From contig CATOSB010000004.1 of NCBI GenBank assembly GCA_951812305.1, forward strand, positions 248,001-312,000: a DNA stretch of 64,000 bases, read 5' to 3'. The notes beneath the pieces are model-generated. The model saw only the letters and a list, made by a program, of their open reading frames with translations, ran no database searches and was not told where the DNA came from. Source of the DNA: an uncultured Paracoccaceae bacterium. GTDB taxonomy: Bacteria; Pseudomonadota; Alphaproteobacteria; Rhodobacterales; Rhodobacteraceae. Below, in pieces: positions 1-8,501 of this stretch. Both the position numbers and the translations under genes were made by a program. How positions within the stretch are numbered: position 1 is the first letter of the stretch; each line of letters starts with the position of its first letter.

Positions 1-51
1 GCAGGGCGCGATGAAAAACGTGCCCGAATGCTTGTCCACCCACTCGCCCAA
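1..51 (-). CDS. Possible 5' end of a sugar ABC transporter permease (partial)
   Basis: The minus strand downstream of the substrate-binding protein stays open to the window edge. From a TTG at 51 it reads LGEWVDKHSGTFFIAP, which resembles the cytoplasmic N-terminus and first-helix start of MalF-type sugar permeases. Its place directly after a binding-protein gene fits an ABC operon. Only about 17 codons are visible and the ribosome-binding site is weak, so both the start and the assignment are inference. Confidence 0.4.
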   Translation of the reverse strand, partial: MGEWVDKHSGTFFIAPC

Positions 52-66
52 CCGGTCGCGGGTGCT

Positions 67-98
67 TGCGCCAGCCGACAATGCTCTCGGCTGGCGCA
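67..98 (-). terminator. Intercistronic stem-loop after the ABC binding-protein gene
   Basis: A perfect 12-bp inverted repeat (67-78 with 87-98) encloses an 8-nt loop, about 30 nt after the stop of the binding-protein gene. No T-run follows it on the minus strand. It therefore resembles the 3'-stabilising or attenuating hairpins found between binding-protein and permease genes more than a full terminator. Confidence 0.55.
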
Positions 99-129
99 TG
101 TTTTCAAAAGACGACATCAGTCGCTGGCA

Positions 130-1605
130 TTACTCAGAACCGAGCGCCAAGGCCTGTGCTGCGATCTGTTCGTCGCGGCCAAAGTCCTCGGTGATCTCTT
201 CCCAACCTTCCTCGATATTTTCCAGCGCCTCATCGACGGTGATTTCACCGGCCAGGTAACGCGCAAGTTCGGTATCGAGAACAACAGCGGTGTATTGCTG
301 GGCACCCGGGATTTTCATGTCAGACGACATATTCAAGTTATCCAGCGCCCCGTTGATCGCGCCCAGATAGTTGGTTGCCAGATCGGCGGGCATACCCGAC
401 TCGACCCACGGATCAATGCTTGCGAGTTGCGACACACGGTAGGGGTTATACCCTGTTGGCCCGCGCGTGACATCGATCCCCGACTGCGCCGGCTGGTTCA
501 TGTAAGACAGGAAGTCATAGGCTGCCGCCTTGGTCGCATCATCTGCTTTTGCGTTGATCGCACCGGCCCAGCCGCCGAAGGCCGCGAATGGCGAGTAGTT
601 TACCCCATCAACGGAATGCGGTGCGGTCTCTGCCGTGGCAGCAACCAGTTCGCCAGTTTCACGGTCCAGCACTTCGCGGGACCCGATTGCGCCGATAGCA
701 TACAGCTTGCCCTTAATCGAAGCCGCGTCATCGTCCAGCTGCAGTGTTCCGGGGTCACCCCATTCGACCAACAGACCACAGCGGCCCGCTTTGAACAGCG
801 CACGGGTGTCGCCGATGTCCATGTTCAGCTCTTCCGGGGGACCGAATTCGCCGGTCGCCTTGTAGAGCTCAAACGCCTTTTTCCACCCCGCGTTGTTGAT
901 CAGCGGTGTCATTGTGGAATTGTCGAAGTGGAATCCCTGCGCCGTGCCGTGCGTTTGCACAATCGGTGCGGCAAAAGTCTGGATCGCAAAGTAAGACTGC
1001 GCGTTCCGCTTCTTGAAGATGCAAGACCCATAGTCAGCCTCGCCATCGCCATTCATGTCCATGCCATGAATCTTGGAGGCGACATCAAGATAGTCTTCCC
1101 AGGTCACTGGCGGTTCAACACCAGCCTCAGTCAGCACATCGGTGCGATAGTAAACCATCTGAAAGTCACCATCGACCATCAGCAGTTTGGTCTTGCCGCC
1201 AACCTTCTGGCCGAATTCACGGAAGTAGGGCGCGATGTCGTCCAGCATGATTTTGTCGTCATTGGCGATATAGGGGTCGAGGTCTTCCAGCAGCCCTGCG
1301 GCGTCCAGTTCAACGCCCCAACCGGCGGCGAATACGCCGACGTCGATAGAATTCGTACCCGTTGCCCAATCATTCTGGATCTTCGGGAAAATCTCGGCAA
1401 AGGGAACTTCGGTTACGGCGATCTTGGCGCCGGTCAAGGCCTCAAAATCCTTGCCACGTTCAATCAACGGCCCGGCGATCACGTATCCCGGACGGGTCAG
1501 GATGTTGACGGTCACACCCTCATGTTGCGCAAATGCGGGGGCAGCAGCGCCACCGATTGCGGCAGCGCCAATTGATAGCGCTGCCAAATGTTTGCGAAAA
1601 TGCAT
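130..1605 (-). CDS. Sugar ABC transporter substrate-binding protein
   Basis: This 491-residue protein is probably a periplasmic binding protein of the family-1 carbohydrate type (MalE/UgpB-like). It would capture a sugar and deliver it to inner-membrane permeases. The N-terminus is a classical Sec signal peptide with a hydrophobic Ala/Gly core ending in an AFA cleavage site before QHEG. The chosen ATG at 1605 has a strong GGGAGGA ribosome-binding site just upstream; the longer TTG start lies inside that site and is less likely. The mature part has features typical of the fold, such as a PVTWEDYLDVA segment and FKAGRCGLLVEWGDPG. The gene is followed by a stem-loop and a probable permease start, and preceded by sugar-oxidising enzymes. 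The exact sugar cannot be read from the sequence. Confidence 0.88.
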   Translation of the reverse strand: MHFRKHLAALSIGAAAIGGAAAPAFAQHEGVTVNILTRPGYVIAGPLIERGKDFEALTGAKIAVTEVPFAEIFPKIQNDWATGTNSIDVGVFAAGWGVELDAAGLLEDLDPYIANDDKIMLDDIAPYFREFGQKVGGKTKLLMVDGDFQMVYYRTDVLTEAGVEPPVTWEDYLDVASKIHGMDMNGDGEADYGSCIFKKRNAQSYFAIQTFAAPIVQTHGTAQGFHFDNSTMTPLINNAGWKKAFELYKATGEFGPPEELNMDIGDTRALFKAGRCGLLVEWGDPGTLQLDDDAASIKGKLYAIGAIGSREVLDRETGELVAATAETAPHSVDGVNYSPFAAFGGWAGAINAKADDATKAAAYDFLSYMNQPAQSGIDVTRGPTGYNPYRVSQLASIDPWVESGMPADLATNYLGAINGALDNLNMSSDMKIPGAQQYTAVVLDTELARYLAGEITVDEALENIEEGWEEITEDFGRDEQIAAQALALGSE

Positions 1606-1646
1606 ATTGATTCCTCCCAATCTATTTGTACGGCTGTCGGTATTTT

Positions 1647-1658
1647 TGACGTACGTAA
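1647..1658. promoter_or_regulatory. Candidate operator upstream of the ABC binding protein
   Basis: A nearly symmetrical 12-mer with a perfect ACGTACGT core lies about 40 nt upstream of the binding-protein start, in the 120-nt gap after the DUF1349 gene. Such short palindromes often serve LacI- or GntR-type sugar regulators. No regulator gene is visible in the window, so this is a weak inference. Confidence 0.25.
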
Positions 1659-1725
1659 GTCAGCTTAGGGCGCAATTTCCCGATTGGCCACCAATTTCTG
1701 AGTCATTCTAGGGCCTTGCCCCGGT

Positions 1726-2319
1726 TCAATCCGCGTGCAGAGGATTCTGGATGGGTGGGCCGATATGTATCCCGGTAAAGTGCACCGCCAGACCCGACCG
1801 CTGCGGAGAACAGGCCATCGGCCCGAATTTGATTCGAGCATCCGGCGGGAAATCTGCAACGCGCATCAGGTGCCATGCCCCTGCCGCACCAAGGTAATGC
1901 ACGATCACGGCCCCGCCTGTTCGTGTCAGGCGAACATGTTGCGGGCCGATGATCTTGGGCACGCTAATAACTGACCAATCCGACCGCCCATCACGTGTAA
2001 CGACGGCAGAGAAATTGGTGACGTCATCGGAATATTCGATTCCCGCCTTCACCCAATTCTGCGCATCCGCGCGCATCATCAGCCCGGCTTGATCATAGAG
2101 TATTTCATAGGCCGCTTGGAATTCGATGAACCCGGTGAAATCGCCCGCGACGTCCAACCCAAGGAAGTGCCCATTGTCCCGCCGAAAGCCATAGAACGTA
2201 TCCTGCCAAAAATCGGTCTTGTTGCCGGTGGTCAACGACAGTGCGTCATCCGTCAGTGCCCAGTCCGGCGGCGCGTTCAGCCACTCTGCATCGCGTAAAA
2301 CGGCGGTCATTTCCGACAT
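1726..2319 (-). CDS. DUF1349 domain protein (concanavalin A-like fold)
   Basis: This 197-residue soluble protein has the features of the DUF1349 family, a jelly-roll concanavalin-like fold. Visible hallmarks are the FWQDTFYGFRRDNGHF start, the YDQAGLMMR segment and KAGIEYSDD. Family members are usually found in sugar-utilisation loci and are thought to bind or act on carbohydrate, but no activity is established here. The ATG at 2319 was preferred because AAAGGA lies about 9 nt upstream; an ATG six codons earlier overlaps that site. The gene lies just upstream of the ABC binding-protein gene on the same strand and is divergent from the SDR gene, which suggests shared sugar induction. Confidence 0.75.
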   Translation of the reverse strand: MSEMTAVLRDAEWLNAPPDWALTDDALSLTTGNKTDFWQDTFYGFRRDNGHFLGLDVAGDFTGFIEFQAAYEILYDQAGLMMRADAQNWVKAGIEYSDDVTNFSAVVTRDGRSDWSVISVPKIIGPQHVRLTRTGGAVIVHYLGAAGAWHLMRVADFPPDARIKFGPMACSPQRSGLAVHFTGIHIGPPIQNPLHAD

Positions 2320-2368
2320 CTCTATTGATCCTTTCATTCAACCGGACTTGTGATTGTTCGACATATCC

Positions 2369-2394
2369 GGCCAAATGGCCACGGTCTGAACCGT
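2369..2394. promoter_or_regulatory. Paired palindromes in a divergent promoter region
   Basis: The 100-nt gap between the divergent DUF1349 and SDR genes contains two adjacent palindromes: GGCC-AAAT-GGCC (2369-2380) and ACGGT-CTGA-ACCGT (2381-2394). Their place between divergent sugar genes suggests an operator for a common regulator. No regulator is encoded nearby. Confidence 0.3.
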
Positions 2395-2419
2395 TCGGCC
2401 AAGGAAATTAGGGTAATCC

Positions 2420-3151
2420 ATGGACACAGGGCTAAGGGACCGAACAATCCTCGTCACGGGGGCCTCAGGCGGAATTGGCGCCGCCACGGTGCGGCTGCTG
2501 GTTCAGGAAGGCGCACGCGTCATCGCCTCTGGTCGCGACGCTGGAATACTGACGGAACTGGCGGCAGAGACCGGCTGCGTCACCCGGCCTTTCGATTTGA
2601 CCGTTGAAGAAGAGGTCGAACAGGCAATGTCGGGTCTGGATCTGTACGGCGTTGTGAATTGCGGCGGTTGGGGAGGAGAGATCGCGACGCCGATGGACAC
2701 GGATACCGATGTCTTCGACAAGGTCATCGATATCAACACGCGCGGTACGTTACTGGTCACCAAATACGCATCCCAAGGAATGGTCGCGGCGGGCACTGGT
2801 GGGTCAATCGTCAATGTCTCCAGCCAGGCCTCACTGGTCGGGCTGAAAGGTCACATCTCCTACGCCTCATCCAAGGGGGCCGTCGACGCCATGACACGCG
2901 TGTCGGCACTTGAACTGGGGCCACACAACATTCGCGTCAATGCCGTGAACCCGACGGTCGTCATGACGCCAATGTCGGAATGTTACTGGGGGCGGGAAGA
3001 TATCGGCGGGCCGTTTTTGAACACGATGCCTCTGCGCCGCTGGGCGACAGAAGAGGACTGCGCAGGTCCCATTGTGTTCCTGCTGTCCGATGCGGCGGCC
3101 ATGATTTCCGGCGTGTGTCTGCCGGTGGATGGAGGGTTTACCGCCGTTTAG
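2420..3151 (+). CDS. Short-chain dehydrogenase/reductase, L-xylulose (dicarbonyl) reductase-like
   Basis: This 243-residue classical SDR has the NAD(P)-binding TGASGGIG motif at residues 13-20 and the catalytic Ser near 134-135, Tyr148 and Lys152 (YASSK). The C-terminal half, including ALELGPHNIRVNAVNPTVVM and the final LPVDGGF, closely follows animal dicarbonyl/L-xylulose reductases (DCXR). Oxidation or reduction of a pentulose, polyol or sugar acid is therefore plausible. The start has an AGGG site 6 nt upstream. It is divergent from the DUF1349/ABC genes and was probably convergent with the aldo/keto reductase before an IS630 landed between them. The substrate is inferred from family similarity only. 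Confidence 0.88.
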   Translation: MDTGLRDRTILVTGASGGIGAATVRLLVQEGARVIASGRDAGILTELAAETGCVTRPFDLTVEEEVEQAMSGLDLYGVVNCGGWGGEIATPMDTDTDVFDKVIDINTRGTLLVTKYASQGMVAAGTGGSIVNVSSQASLVGLKGHISYASSKGAVDAMTRVSALELGPHNIRVNAVNPTVVMTPMSECYWGREDIGGPFLNTMPLRRWATEEDCAGPIVFLLSDAAAMISGVCLPVDGGFTAV

Positions 3152-3444
3152 AGTCTTTCAACCGTTCGGGGGACTTGGTCTGCTTCTGGGCCAGAGCGGC
3201 GGCTATGCTGATCCGGAATCAAGCCGCGCAATCGACGATGCGTGCCGGGGCGATCCAACGACAGTGTTGCGCGATTTGCCCCGGACAAGTCCTTAAAAAC
3301 AGTCAAGGTCGGCAATGACCTCAGCCAAATCGCCGCCGCGTGCGGGCGCGTCTTCGATTGCGCGTCGGCTTCGCCCTGATTCCGCGCTTTGGTGGCATAT
3401 TCAACGTCGGCTTCGTCCCATTTCCCGCCACATCCATATAGCGC
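3152..3444. other. Gene-free spacer with possible degenerate repeat sequence
   Basis: I see no credible gene between the SDR stop and the IS630 left end. The part around 3325-3395 loosely resembles the core of the foldback repeat found at 31.0, 34.6, 39.6 and 58.7 kb (CCAAATCGCC, later GATTCCGCGC), so it may be a decayed copy. The similarity was judged by eye. Confidence 0.3.
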
Positions 3445-3446
3445 TA

Positions 3447-4683
3447 GTCCCTCGCTTCGCATGATTTGACGTTGTGATATTTTTCTGAATCACTCTGCTA
3501 TAGATTTTGGGAGGGTATTGAGATGTCAAAATGTGGTCGTGCTGTGAAGTATGTTGTTCGACTGAATGCTGGTGAGCGGTTGCAGCTTGAGGATATGATC
3601 CGCACGGGTCGGCAGGCGGCGTATCGACTGCTCAAGGCGCGGATATTGCTCAAGGCAGATGTATCTTCAGACAGTGGCGGCTGGGATGACGAGCGGATTG
3701 CAGAAGCTTTGGAGACCAGTGTTTCCACAGTATTCCGTACCCGCCGCCAGGTTGTGGAAGAAGGCCTTGAGGCGGCTCTGGGTCGCAAAAAGCAGAAGAC
3801 CCCGTCCACGCCAGCAATCTTTGATGGAACCGCTGAGGCGAAGCTCATTGCGTTGGCCTGTTCGGAACCACCGGAGGGTCACGCGCGCTGGTCTTTGCGT
3901 CTTCTGGAAACGCGCGTGGTCGAATTGGGCATCGTTGAAGCAGCCAGCGACAGCACGATCCATCGGGTGCTCAAAAAAACGCGCTCAAACCGCACAAGAG
4001 CCGCTATTGGGTGATCCCTCCGAAAGCCAATGCAGGTTTTGTTGCTGCGATGGAAGATGTGCTGGAAGTCTACACGCGCCCCTATGATCCGGCCCGCCCG
4101 CTGGTTTGCCTTGACGAGACCAGCAAGCAGCTGACCTTTGAGACCCGTACGCCGATCCCAATCCGGCCGGGGCGCGAAGCCCGTTTCGACTATGAATACG
4201 AGCGCGCGGGTGTGGCCAGCCTGTTCATGTTGTTTGCCCCGCTTGAAGGCTGGCGCCATGTTGCCGTTCGAGACCGCCGAACCGCCATCGATTTTGCCCA
4301 CATTCTCAAGGACCTCGCCGACACCCACTTCCCCAAGGCTGACCGGATTACACTGGTTCAGGACAATCTCAACACCCACAACCCGGCGTCGTTATACAAG
4401 GCCTTTCCACCTGATGAAGCCCGTCGCATTGTCGAACGGTTTGAGTGGCACTTCACGCCCAAACACGGCTCCTGGCTCAACATCGCAGAATGTGAACTCA
4501 GCACACTTGCGCGTCAATGTCTCGACCGCCGCATTCCTGATCGCAACACCTTGGCCAATGAAGCAAAGGCATGGGAAACCGAGCGAAACACCGCATCCGC
4601 AAAGGTGACATGGCGATTCTCAACTAAAGACGCACGCATCAAACTTGCTCACCTTTACCCGCAAATCGGATGAATCAAGGGAC
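3447..4683 (+). mobile_element. IS630-family insertion sequence, copy type 1
   Basis: The ends form imperfect inverted repeats (left GTCCCTCGCTTCGCATGATT, right the complement of GTCCCTTGATTCATCCGATT). They are flanked by TA at 3445-3446 and 4684-4685, the target duplication expected of IS630/mariner elements. The single transposase is split over two frames. The element separates the SDR gene from the aldo/keto reductase but interrupts neither. Confidence 0.9.
3523..4673 (+). CDS. IS630 transposase, joined by a -1 frameshift at A7
   Basis: The N-terminal part (3523-4014) is a helix-turn-helix region (ERIAEALETSVSTVFRTRRQ). The C-terminal part is a DDE catalytic domain with CLDET (first Asp), VQDNLNTH (second Asp) and WLNIAECEL (Glu). 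The first frame stops at 4014. A run of seven A at 3973-3979 lets a -1 slip give LKKNALKPHKSRYWVIPP, which joins the two parts seamlessly and restores the usual IS630 transposase sequence. This is best read as programmed frameshifting or transcriptional slippage, not decay, because both halves are intact. Confidence 0.88.
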
Positions 4684-4700
4684 TAGGACACACAAAACGG

Positions 4701-5693
4701 TTATCCGGACGGCACCGGCGCGTCCGCGCGAAGCAAGCCTTTGTCTTTCAGGGCGACCCAGAACTCTGCGGGGATGGCCACGTTAAACCAATCAACGATC
4801 TGCTCCAACTCTGCCTTGTCGCGCGGCCCCGGGATTGCCGAACTGACGATGTCATGGCCAAGCGGGAATTGCAGCGCGGCCGCCGCCAGCGGAATACCGA
4901 AATCATCCGCCGCCTTGCCCAGTGCACGGGCTTTATCCGCGACGTCCGCCGGCGCTTTCGCGTAGTTCCACATGTCCCGCCCAACGAGGATACCGGAATT
5001 GAACGGACCGCCGCAGATGAAGCTGGTTCCGGCCGCGGCACAGGCCGGGAACAACGTGTCGAGCGGCGTCTGTTCCAGCAGGGTATATCGCCCAGCCAGC
5101 AAGAACACGTCCCAGTCGCCGATTCCCAGCGCATCCTGACAGATCTCGTTCTCATTCACGCCCAGACCGATGGCCTTGATCTGGCCACTTCGACGCAGCT
5201 CATCCATCGCGCGATAACCACCGTTCGCCAAATCTTTGAAATGACGTGCGTTTTCCTCGCCATGCTGGAAAACCCCGATGTCATGCGCCAACAGGATGTC
5301 GATCCGATCCAGCCCCAACCGCTGAAGATTATCCTCAAACGCCCGCATGATCCCGTCATAGCCGTAGTCATAAACAACATGAAACGGCAGCGGATCGACC
5401 ATTCCGAAATCCATCGGGTTGTCCACCGGCCCGGGCCGCAACAGTCGCCCAACCTTGTCAGACAGTATGTAATCCGTACCCCGCAAAATATCGCCCATCA
5501 CGCGCTCGGATCGGCCAAATCCGTACCATGGCGCAGTGTCAAAATACCCGATGCCAGCATTTTTGGCAGCGTCGACCAACTCTTTGGCTTGGGTATCCAG
5601 AAGGTCAACGAAATTTCCGCCCAGCGGCGCGCCGCCCAGGCCAAGCGTGTCGACTTCCAAGTCGGTTTTGCCAATACGTCGCTTTTCATTCAT
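4701..5693 (-). CDS. Aldo/keto reductase, D-threo-aldose (L-fucose) 1-dehydrogenase type
   Basis: This 330-residue protein is a complete aldo/keto reductase. It carries the start signature LGLGGAPLGGNF, the catalytic Asp and Tyr in YFDTAPWYGFGRSE, the Lys in SDKVGR and the His in LLAHD. The AIPGPRDKAELEQ motif near the C-terminus binds the nucleotide phosphate. The sequence is closest in style to the D-threo-aldose 1-dehydrogenase/L-fucose dehydrogenase group, which oxidises an aldose at C1 to a lactone with NAD(P). With the ABC transporter and DCXR-like SDR it suggests an oxidative route for a deoxy-sugar or pentose. The C-terminal end abuts the IS630 flank. Confidence 0.87.
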   Translation of the reverse strand: MNEKRRIGKTDLEVDTLGLGGAPLGGNFVDLLDTQAKELVDAAKNAGIGYFDTAPWYGFGRSERVMGDILRGTDYILSDKVGRLLRPGPVDNPMDFGMVDPLPFHVVYDYGYDGIMRAFEDNLQRLGLDRIDILLAHDIGVFQHGEENARHFKDLANGGYRAMDELRRSGQIKAIGLGVNENEICQDALGIGDWDVFLLAGRYTLLEQTPLDTLFPACAAAGTSFICGGPFNSGILVGRDMWNYAKAPADVADKARALGKAADDFGIPLAAAALQFPLGHDIVSSAIPGPRDKAELEQIVDWFNVAIPAEFWVALKDKGLLRADAPVPSG

Positions 5694-5846
5694 GCCATTT
5701 GCTTTCGGATCTGGGGTCGGTGCTTACCTCACCCTATTGATTTGTGGTATCGTGCCCAAGCCGATTATGTCCCTTGACTGAAGGGTTCCCCCAATTTCGA
5801 TATTTCGATAAAGTGACGCTCATCACAAAATCTAGAGGCCAGCGAC

Positions 5847-6866
5847 ATGGACGACTCTGACTTTGGGTCCGAGGACAGCCGGGGCTATTGGGCCCCGCAC
5901 CGGCGTATCAGCTATGGCCCGGCTTTTGTCTGGCCACCCCAACCCAGGGCGTTCCTGATGTGGTTTTTTGCCTTTCCCGGATACCTGCTGCCATGGAATG
6001 TTCTTTATGCGGTGGCGGCACTGGGAATCTGGGCCTTTCTGACGCCATCGCTGGAACGGTTTGAGTCTCTGACTCTTGGGCTCGCGCTGTTGATGCTGGC
6101 CCGAAATCTGGTGCTGGCGGTGCTGGTCTATGGCGCATGGCATACGTGGCTGTATGTCTGGCGCCGGCAGGACACGGCGTTCAAATACAACCGCAATTGG
6201 CCAAGCCGACATTCACCCGTCTTCCTGTTCAACAACCAGACCTATGACAACATGTTCTGGACGTTGGCCAGTGGTGTGCCGATCTGGACGGCCTATGAAC
6301 TTTTGCTGCTGTGGGCATATGCCAACGGGTTTGCGCCCATGATCAACCCGTCTGAAAACCCGGTCGGGTTTGTGGCGCTGTTTTTTCTGGTGCCGTTTGT
6401 TCACGAGGTCGGATTTTACTTCGCGCATCGCCTGTTGCACTTTCCGCTGCTCTATCGCGTGGCGCATAAGCTGCATCACCGCAATGTCAGCCCGATCCCG
6501 TGGTCGGGACTTTCGATGCACCCGATCGAGCATGTCATCTATTTCTCGACCATCCTGCTGTTTTTCGTGATTCCGGCGCACCCGATCCACATGATCAACC
6601 TCGCCTCGCGGCTGGGGTTGGCACCGGCGCAAGGACATACAGGGTTTGACCGCGTGGTGGTCGACGACAAATCCACGTTGGACACGTCGTATTATGCGCA
6701 TTACCTGCACCATCGCTATCACGAGGTGAACTACGCCGATGGCATGGTTCCGCTCGACAAGTGGTTTGGGTCATTCCATGACGGCTCGCCCGAGGCAGAC
6801 GCAGCCATGAAGGCCCGTCGCCGCAAGCTTCGCGAAGCTAACGGCAACTCACCGGACGCGGTTTAG
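5847..6866 (+). CDS. Sterol desaturase / fatty acid hydroxylase superfamily membrane protein
   Basis: This 339-residue integral membrane di-iron oxygenase carries the histidine clusters of the family: HRLLH, HKLHH, then HYLHHRYHEVNY near the C-terminus. Several hydrophobic segments lie at about residues 35-65, 75-95, 150-165 and 175-195. Members hydroxylate or desaturate lipids using O2 and an electron donor. The substrate here is unknown; in bacteria it may be a fatty acid, hopanoid or carotenoid. It is first in a run of plus-strand genes ahead of the hexulose-phosphate pair, but a 170-nt gap makes co-transcription uncertain. Confidence 0.87.
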   Translation: MDDSDFGSEDSRGYWAPHRRISYGPAFVWPPQPRAFLMWFFAFPGYLLPWNVLYAVAALGIWAFLTPSLERFESLTLGLALLMLARNLVLAVLVYGAWHTWLYVWRRQDTAFKYNRNWPSRHSPVFLFNNQTYDNMFWTLASGVPIWTAYELLLLWAYANGFAPMINPSENPVGFVALFFLVPFVHEVGFYFAHRLLHFPLLYRVAHKLHHRNVSPIPWSGLSMHPIEHVIYFSTILLFFVIPAHPIHMINLASRLGLAPAQGHTGFDRVVVDDKSTLDTSYYAHYLHHRYHEVNYADGMVPLDKWFGSFHDGSPEADAAMKARRRKLREANGNSPDAV

Positions 6867-7035
6867 GCCAATGCCAAAGTGACTTGCCGAAGCAACGGCG
6901 CCAAATCCAACGACTTTTTCAATGCGATCAGCCCTGATTGCATTTTTTCCGCGCCGCGTCCAATGTCAGCTTTTCGGGGCTGCGTAAGCAGAACGGTTGC
7001 TTGAGTTCTCCTCTTTAAATGCGAACGGATACGGA

Positions 7036-7662
7036 ATGTTGCTGCAAATAGCTTTGGACAAGCCAGAGCACCTTGGCGTTTTGCCACTGATCAGGGACAT
7101 AGCGGACATCGTTGAGATCGGCACGCCTTTGCTCAAGCGTTTTGGCGTATCCGCACTCACGACAGCGAAGGAACTCTGCCCGAAAATTCCACTGCTCGCT
7201 GATACCAAAACAGTTGATGGCGGAGCGTTTGAGGCTGAACTGGTATTTGGCTCGGACGCTTCATTTATGACCGTTTTGTCTTGCGCATCTGAGGCGACAC
7301 TTGCGGCGGTTGATACCTGCGCCAAGCGACACGGTAGAGCGGTTGTGCTCGATACAATCACGGAAACGGGCAAAGACGTATTGATCCCCGAAGGGTTTCG
7401 GCTGCCCGAGAGCTTTAGGTATGTGGCGGTACACTCTTCAACAGATGCGCGACTGGCCGGGGATACATCGTTGTCCCATATCGACAGGGTATCACTGATG
7501 CAGGCACGTGGCTTCCAAGTCTCGTTGGCCGGCGGCATTGGACCGGACAATCTGGCGGCGGCCGTTCGTGCAAACCCCGAGATCTTGGTTGTTGGAAGCG
7601 CGATTACCGAAGCCGTTAGTCCCTTGGAGGCTGCCTCATGGATAAAGAGCAATTTGCCGTAA
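7036..7662 (+). CDS. 3-hexulose-6-phosphate synthase family protein
   Basis: This 208-residue protein belongs to the OMP-decarboxylase superfamily, HPS/KGPDC branch. It starts MLLQIALDKPEHL, has the EIGTPLLKRFG strand, the metal-site motif D56-T-K58-T-V-D61, a His at 133, AGGIGPDNL near 165 and VVGSAIT near 186. The DxKTxD form favours hexulose-phosphate synthase, which condenses formaldehyde with ribulose 5-phosphate, over 3-keto-L-gulonate-6-phosphate decarboxylase, though closely related activities cannot be excluded. The ATG at 7036 was chosen because it matches the family start; the earlier TTG adds 13 non-homologous residues. It overlaps the next gene by 25 nt, implying coupled translation. 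Confidence 0.82.
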   Translation: MLLQIALDKPEHLGVLPLIRDIADIVEIGTPLLKRFGVSALTTAKELCPKIPLLADTKTVDGGAFEAELVFGSDASFMTVLSCASEATLAAVDTCAKRHGRAVVLDTITETGKDVLIPEGFRLPESFRYVAVHSSTDARLAGDTSLSHIDRVSLMQARGFQVSLAGGIGPDNLAAAVRANPEILVVGSAITEAVSPLEAASWIKSNLP

Positions 7663-8186
7663 GTGACCGGCTGACCGACATTCAGGTTGAACTGGCCACC
7701 GTTATTGAGGCGGTGAAGGTGGAGGAGTTCACTTCGTTCCTTCAGCTGTTTTCAGATATCAACCGACGGATGTTCTTCTCGGGTCAGGGCCGATCTGGCC
7801 TGATCGCGCAAATGACGGCAATGCGCTTTATGCATCTTGGCTTTAGAAGCCATTTTGTCGGTGACGCGACCGCGCCTTCGGTTAGAAATGGCGACGCCAT
7901 TCTGTTTATATCCGGATCCGGAAGACCGTCCGCGACCGTCCGGTGGGCTCAAATCGCAAGGCGCGAAGGTGCCTGCGTTGGGGTGATTACATCTGATCAG
8001 AACAGCGAACTGGCCCAACTCGCTGACTTTGCCTTGCACCTTCGAACAGATCACACTCGACAGTTTGGGGGATCATTGTTTGAACAATCCAGTCTGATAA
8101 CGCTGGACAGCATCATAATGTATCTGACGGGGCAGAGCGCTGTTGCGAAGAAGACGATGGCTCATCGCCACACAAATCTGCAATGA
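7638..8186 (+). CDS. 6-phospho-3-hexuloisomerase family protein (SIS domain)
   Basis: This 182-residue SIS-fold protein has the phosphosugar-binding GSGRPSATV loop after FISGS, an FFSGQGRSGLIA nucleotide-like loop near residue 47, and the conserved GGSLFEQSSL that provides the catalytic Glu in characterised hexuloisomerases. It would convert 3-hexulose 6-phosphate to fructose 6-phosphate. The gene overlaps the synthase gene by 25 nt, the standard arrangement for the ribulose monophosphate pair. A sugar-phosphate isomerase of another pathway is the main alternative. Confidence 0.83.
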   Translation: MDKEQFAVSDRLTDIQVELATVIEAVKVEEFTSFLQLFSDINRRMFFSGQGRSGLIAQMTAMRFMHLGFRSHFVGDATAPSVRNGDAILFISGSGRPSATVRWAQIARREGACVGVITSDQNSELAQLADFALHLRTDHTRQFGGSLFEQSSLITLDSIIMYLTGQSAVAKKTMAHRHTNLQ

Positions 8187-8501
8187 AGGGGCTTCTCGTC
8201 ACGCGGGACTGATCCCTCTGTCAACCGTCTTTGGCAGCGATTGACGAATACCAAAGCAGCCGTATCTGCGACAAAAGAAAATTCCAATTCAGTTCGCGCA
8301 GCAGCATCCGGCTATGAGGACATAGAATTTCTTTAGAGCGGGCGGGAAGCAATCGTTCGCTGCGCTTTTGCATGAGTCTGTTTTCTGCAATTTCGCCTGG
8401 CTTCGCCAAGCTTCAATGAGAAATGTGAAGCAGCTGGTAAAATTATTGGCGTCTTGCTAGCGTGTTCCAAACAAGCGGGCAGTTTTCGCCAAACGGACGC
8501 T
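8187..8501. other. Gene-free spacer
   Basis: No open frame with coding character lies between the hexuloisomerase and the dioxygenase. The stretch around 8345-8412 resembles decayed intergenic filler. No clear terminator or tRNA was seen. Confidence 0.5.

Noticed and set aside
28-1575. Long plus-strand open frame opposite the ABC binding-protein gene
   Set aside because: It is an antisense shadow: the minus frame has a signal peptide, ribosome-binding site and family features, while this one has none.
5832-6722. Histidine- and glutamine-rich minus frames opposite the sterol-desaturase-type gene
   Set aside because: They are shadows of a membrane-protein gene with clear histidine motifs on the other strand.
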